Shown one piece after another: positions 53,220-56,152 of a stretch of DNA of 56,152 bases. Source of the stretch: XN24 sp047921455 (GTDB lineage Bacteria > Pseudomonadota > Gammaproteobacteria > Steroidobacterales > XN24); assembly GCA_047921455.1 (NCBI GenBank), contig JBLRWC010000015.1, positions 1 through 56,152 of the forward strand, read 5' to 3'. Each line of letters begins with the position of its first letter. Position 1 is the first letter of the stretch. The notes beneath the pieces were generated by a model. That model was given only the letters and a program-made list of their open reading frames with translations. It was not told where the DNA came from and searched no databases. The position numbers were made by a program, and so were the translations under genes.

Positions 53220-56132
53220 TCAGGACTCCATTATGCGTTGCCAGACCGCCCTGACGCGATCCCTCAGCGGCGCGACCTCGGCCACCGGCACCAGCCCCGG
53301 CGCCTTGGCCAGCGCGAGCCGGTGGCTGCGCTGCCGGAACTCGACATAAGCCGCATGCAACAACTCGCTGTCAGCGACCGAGAGCAGCCCGGCATCGCGC
53401 AAGTCCTCGATCTGCCGCATATTGTCCGTCCAGCGCAGCAGCTGTGGCTGCTCGGCGGCATATTGCAGCACCAGGTACTGCACCAGGAACTCGATGTCCG
53501 CGACTCCCCCGGCGCCTTGCTTCAGGTCGAACAGTTCATCGGAGCCTGCAGCGAGCTCGTTGCGCATGCGCTCGCGCATTCCCGCGACTTCGGCCCGCAG
53601 CTTGTCACGGCGCACCGCCTCGACCAGGACACGCCGCCGCAGCGCCTCGAAGCCCTCGCGAACCCGCGGGTTGCCCGCCACCGCGCGCGCGCGCAGCAGC
53701 GCCTGGTGTTCCCACGTCCAGGCATGTTCACGCTGGTAGGTTTCGAATGCGCCGAGGCTGGTAACCAGCAGGCCGCCCTTGCCGCTCGGGCGCAGCCGTG
53801 TGTCCACCTCGTAGAGCACGCCGGCGCCGGTAGGCGTCGCCAGCAGGTGGACGATCCGCCGGGTCATGCGCGCAAACAGCATCCCGGCCTCGATCACTGC
53901 CGGGCCCTCGGTCCGCTGGATTTCACCGCTGACGTCGTGCACGAACACCAGGTCCAGGTCCGAGCCGTAACCCAGCTCGAGGCCGCCCAGCTTGCCGTAA
54001 CCGATGACCGCCATGCTGCATTCATGCAGTTCCGCGTCGTTATCACCGCACACCGGCCGACCGTGCCGCTGTTCGGCATCGTCCGCCGCGATGCGCACGC
54101 AGGCTTCCAGCAACACCTCGGCGATCCAGGTGAGCTGGTCGCTGACTTTCATCAAGGGCAACTGGCTGGTCAGGTCCGCGACGGCGACGCGAAACACGGC
54201 CGCACGCTGGAAATTGCGCAAGGCGTCCATCATCGCTTCCAGGTCGTCGGCCGCCACGCCCGCCAGGCGCTCCTCGAGTTCCGCCGCCAGTTCATGGCGA
54301 CCGGGGGGCGCGGCCATCACGCGCGGATCGATCAGGTCATCGAGCAGCAAGGGGTGCAACGCGACCTGGCTGGCGAGAAACTCGCTGCCCCCGCACAGGG
54401 TCACGAACCGTGCGCGGGCGGCCGGATTTTCGTTCAACAGCGCAAAGTAGGCGCTGCGCCCGCCGATCGTGTTGACGACCCGCAGCAACCGCTCGAGCGC
54501 TTCCTCCGGCGCAGGCAATTCGCCGGCACCGCGCGCCAGCGCAGGCACCAGCGTCGCCAGCCGCTGGCGAGCCGTCTCGTCGAGCCGCCGGAACCAGCTC
54601 GCTTCAGCCAGGCTGCGCATGGCCGCAAGCGCTCGCTGCGGTTCCCGGAAGCCCGCCGCCCGCAACCCGTTGTGGGCCGCTTCCTCGTCGCCGGTACCCC
54701 GCCAGGCAATGGCCACGCCGTCCTCCGGTGCGGGCGCCCGGTCGTCGGCAGTCTGGCGCCGGAACCAGCCGCCCACGACCTGTTGGTGCGTCGCCAGCGC
54801 TGCCGAAAAACGCTCCCAGTCCGTGTAACCCATGCTGAATGCGAGCCGCAGGCGGTCGGTGTCGTCGCGCGGCAGTTCGTGGGTCTGGCGGTCCTGCCAG
54901 GCTTGCAAGCGGTTTTCCACCCGCCGCAGGAAACGCCAGGCGGCACGCAGCTCCGCCACCGCACTGTCGGGCAATTGGCCGGTTTCCTCGAGCCGCGCCA
55001 GCGCAGCCGGGAGGCCGGGCTCTCGCAAGCGCGGATCGGCGCCGCCGCGCAGCAGCTGCATGCACTGGACGATAAATTCGATCTCGCGGATGCCGCCCCG
55101 ACCGAGCTTGATGTTGTCGCGCAGCTCGCGCCGCTGGACCTCCGCGGCAATCCGTCCCTTCATGTCGCGCAGGGCCTCGAACAGGCCGAAATCCAGGTAA
55201 CGGCGAAACACGAAAGGGCGCAACACGTCTTGATAAAGCCCCATGCCGGCCTGGTGGCCGGTCACGGCTCTCGCCTTCACGTAGGCATAGCGCTCCCATG
55301 CCCGCCCATGCTGCTGCAGGTAGTTGGCAAATGCCGGCAGGCTCATCGCCAGCGGGCCGCTCTCACCGAACGGCCGCAGGCGCATGTCGACGCGGAACAC
55401 GAACCCGTCGGCGGTATTCTCGTCCAGCAAGCGAATCAGCTGGCGGCCAGCGCGAATGAAAAACTGCTCGTTACTGAGTGCGCGGGGGCCATCGGTCTCG
55501 CCGGCGCCGGGATAAAGAAAGACCAGGTCCACATCCGAGGAGAAGTTCAGTTCGCCGCCGCCCAGCTTGCCCATGGCGACCACCAGCAGCCGCTGCGGCG
55601 CGCCGTCCGCCGAGCGCGGCTCGCCATGCTTGGCGACCAGGCCATGGTGGACCCAGTCATCGGCGGCGCGGATACATACTTCGGCCAACTCGCTGAGGTG
55701 CCCAAGCGTTTCTTCGAGCACCGCCCAGCCCGCCAGGTCGCGCCACGCAATACGCAACATCTCGCGGCGACGAAACTGGCGCAGGCGGCACATCGCCGCC
55801 CCTTCATCATCCGGGGCGACGCCATCGAGCAAGGCCAACGCGCCGGCCAGCAACTCGCCCGGCGTCCAGCGCTGCTGCACCGCCGCCGCGAGCTCCTGGA
55901 GCGCTGGCGCATCCCGCAGGCAATGCCCGGCAACGAACTCGCTGGCCGCCCACACGCCCGGCGCCGAGCCGACGAACATCTTGTCCGCGCGCAGCGCAGC
56001 TGCCGTATCCGCCTCGATCTCGGCAAAGCGGCGCCAGCGTGCCGGCAAGTCGCCTTGCAGTGCTTCCGGCAAGGCTTGCAGCCCGTCGGCGAGCAGGTCA
56101 TCGGGAAGCGGCTTTGTCATGCGGGCAAGCAT
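53220..56132 (-). CDS. glnE: Bifunctional glutamine synthetase adenylyltransferase/adenylyl-removing enzyme
   Basis: Adds AMP to, or removes it from, glutamine synthetase in response to PII and glutamine. The 970-residue product has two nucleotidyltransferase domains: an N-terminal adenylyl-removing domain with MGKLGGGELNFSSDVDLVFL (about 190-210) and a C-terminal adenylyltransferase domain with YGKLGGLELGYGSDLDLVFV (about 710-730), each followed by its own helical region. The start may be ATG 56132 or ATG 56120; no stop separates it from the window edge, so an earlier start cannot be excluded, but the length already fits the family. Confidence 0.95.
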   Translation of the reverse strand: MLARMTKPLPDDLLADGLQALPEALQGDLPARWRRFAEIEADTAAALRADKMFVGSAPGVWAASEFVAGHCLRDAPALQELAAAVQQRWTPGELLAGALALLDGVAPDDEGAAMCRLRQFRRREMLRIAWRDLAGWAVLEETLGHLSELAEVCIRAADDWVHHGLVAKHGEPRSADGAPQRLLVVAMGKLGGGELNFSSDVDLVFLYPGAGETDGPRALSNEQFFIRAGRQLIRLLDENTADGFVFRVDMRLRPFGESGPLAMSLPAFANYLQQHGRAWERYAYVKARAVTGHQAGMGLYQDVLRPFVFRRYLDFGLFEALRDMKGRIAAEVQRRELRDNIKLGRGGIREIEFIVQCMQLLRGGADPRLREPGLPAALARLEETGQLPDSAVAELRAAWRFLRRVENRLQAWQDRQTHELPRDDTDRLRLAFSMGYTDWERFSAALATHQQVVGGWFRRQTADDRAPAPEDGVAIAWRGTGDEEAAHNGLRAAGFREPQRALAAMRSLAEASWFRRLDETARQRLATLVPALARGAGELPAPEEALERLLRVVNTIGGRSAYFALLNENPAARARFVTLCGGSEFLASQVALHPLLLDDLIDPRVMAAPPGRHELAAELEERLAGVAADDLEAMMDALRNFQRAAVFRVAVADLTSQLPLMKVSDQLTWIAEVLLEACVRIAADDAEQRHGRPVCGDNDAELHECSMAVIGYGKLGGLELGYGSDLDLVFVHDVSGEIQRTEGPAVIEAGMLFARMTRRIVHLLATPTGAGVLYEVDTRLRPSGKGGLLVTSLGAFETYQREHAWTWEHQALLRARAVAGNPRVREGFEALRRRVLVEAVRRDKLRAEVAGMRERMRNELAAGSDELFDLKQGAGGVADIEFLVQYLVLQYAAEQPQLLRWTDNMRQIEDLRDAGLLSVADSELLHAAYVEFRQRSHRLALAKAPGLVPVAEVAPLRDRVRAVWQRIMES

Positions 56133-56152
56133 ATCAGTGGCTGCCGGGCGCA

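Overview
The window is a GC-rich stretch of a Gram-negative chromosome, almost certainly from a gammaproteobacterium. The evidence is gene order: sspB-sspA-petCBA beside a DegS-type protease, kdsD-kdsC-lptC-lptA-lptB-rpoN-hpf-ptsN-rapZ, tkt-gap-pgk-pyk beside metK-ahcY, and glnE beside inner-core LPS genes. Which lineage cannot be settled from the sequence; the PPi-dependent phosphofructokinase, H+-pyrophosphatase and gnnA/gnnB genes recall sulfur-oxidising or methanotrophic relatives, but that is inference. A run of exactly 100 N (29906-30005) marks a scaffold join, so this is probably a draft or metagenome-derived contig. I see no tRNA, rRNA, insertion sequence, prophage or CRISPR array, and no gene-free stretch longer than 300 bases.

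Layout. 1-3.7 kb: sspB, sspA and the cytochrome bc1 genes petC, petB, petA (minus). 3.9-6.5 kb: a DegS-like protease (plus) converging on murA and ibaG (minus). 6.7-15 kb: a long plus-strand series with a Ca2+/Na+ exchanger, Kdo synthesis (kdsD, kdsC), LPS export (lptC, lptA, lptB), sigma-54 (rpoN), hpf, ptsN, rapZ and an exported peroxiredoxin. 15-16.8 kb: a SulP transporter. 16.8-22.5 kb: tkt-gap-pgk-pyk (minus). 22.7-25.3 kb: metK-ahcY (plus). 25.3-28.4 kb: lpxA-gnnA-gnnB (minus) behind a shrunken O-methyltransferase remnant. 28.5-30.9 kb: cpdA, a class II aldolase and a TraB/GumN protein interrupted by the gap. 30.9-33.9 kb: rubredoxin, thiD, thiE, hemL. 33.9-37.4 kb: a DUF2007-like protein, a LON-domain protein, ubiX, mpl and a membrane protein (minus). 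37.5-42.8 kb: rnd, adk, PPi-dependent phosphofructokinase and hppA. 42.9-47.1 kb: a GGDEF/EAL protein and thiC. 47.3-49.9 kb: pcm, a rhodanese and tolC. 49.9-56.1 kb: waaA, lpxL, kdkA, a small zinc-finger protein and glnE.

How it fits together. The strongest theme is the outer membrane: Kdo synthesis, Kdo transfer (waaA), Kdo phosphorylation (kdkA), lipid A acylation (lpxA, lpxL) and LPS export (lptABC). The lpxA-gnnA-gnnB cassette predicts a lipid A in which 2,3-diamino-2,3-dideoxyglucose replaces glucosamine, giving amide-linked acyl chains. A second theme is pyrophosphate metabolism: PPi-dependent phosphofructokinase and a membrane pyrophosphatase face each other across one shared bidirectional terminator. 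The most unusual single item is a 51-codon in-frame relic upstream of lpxA that joins three conserved blocks of a class I O-methyltransferase of about 220 residues.
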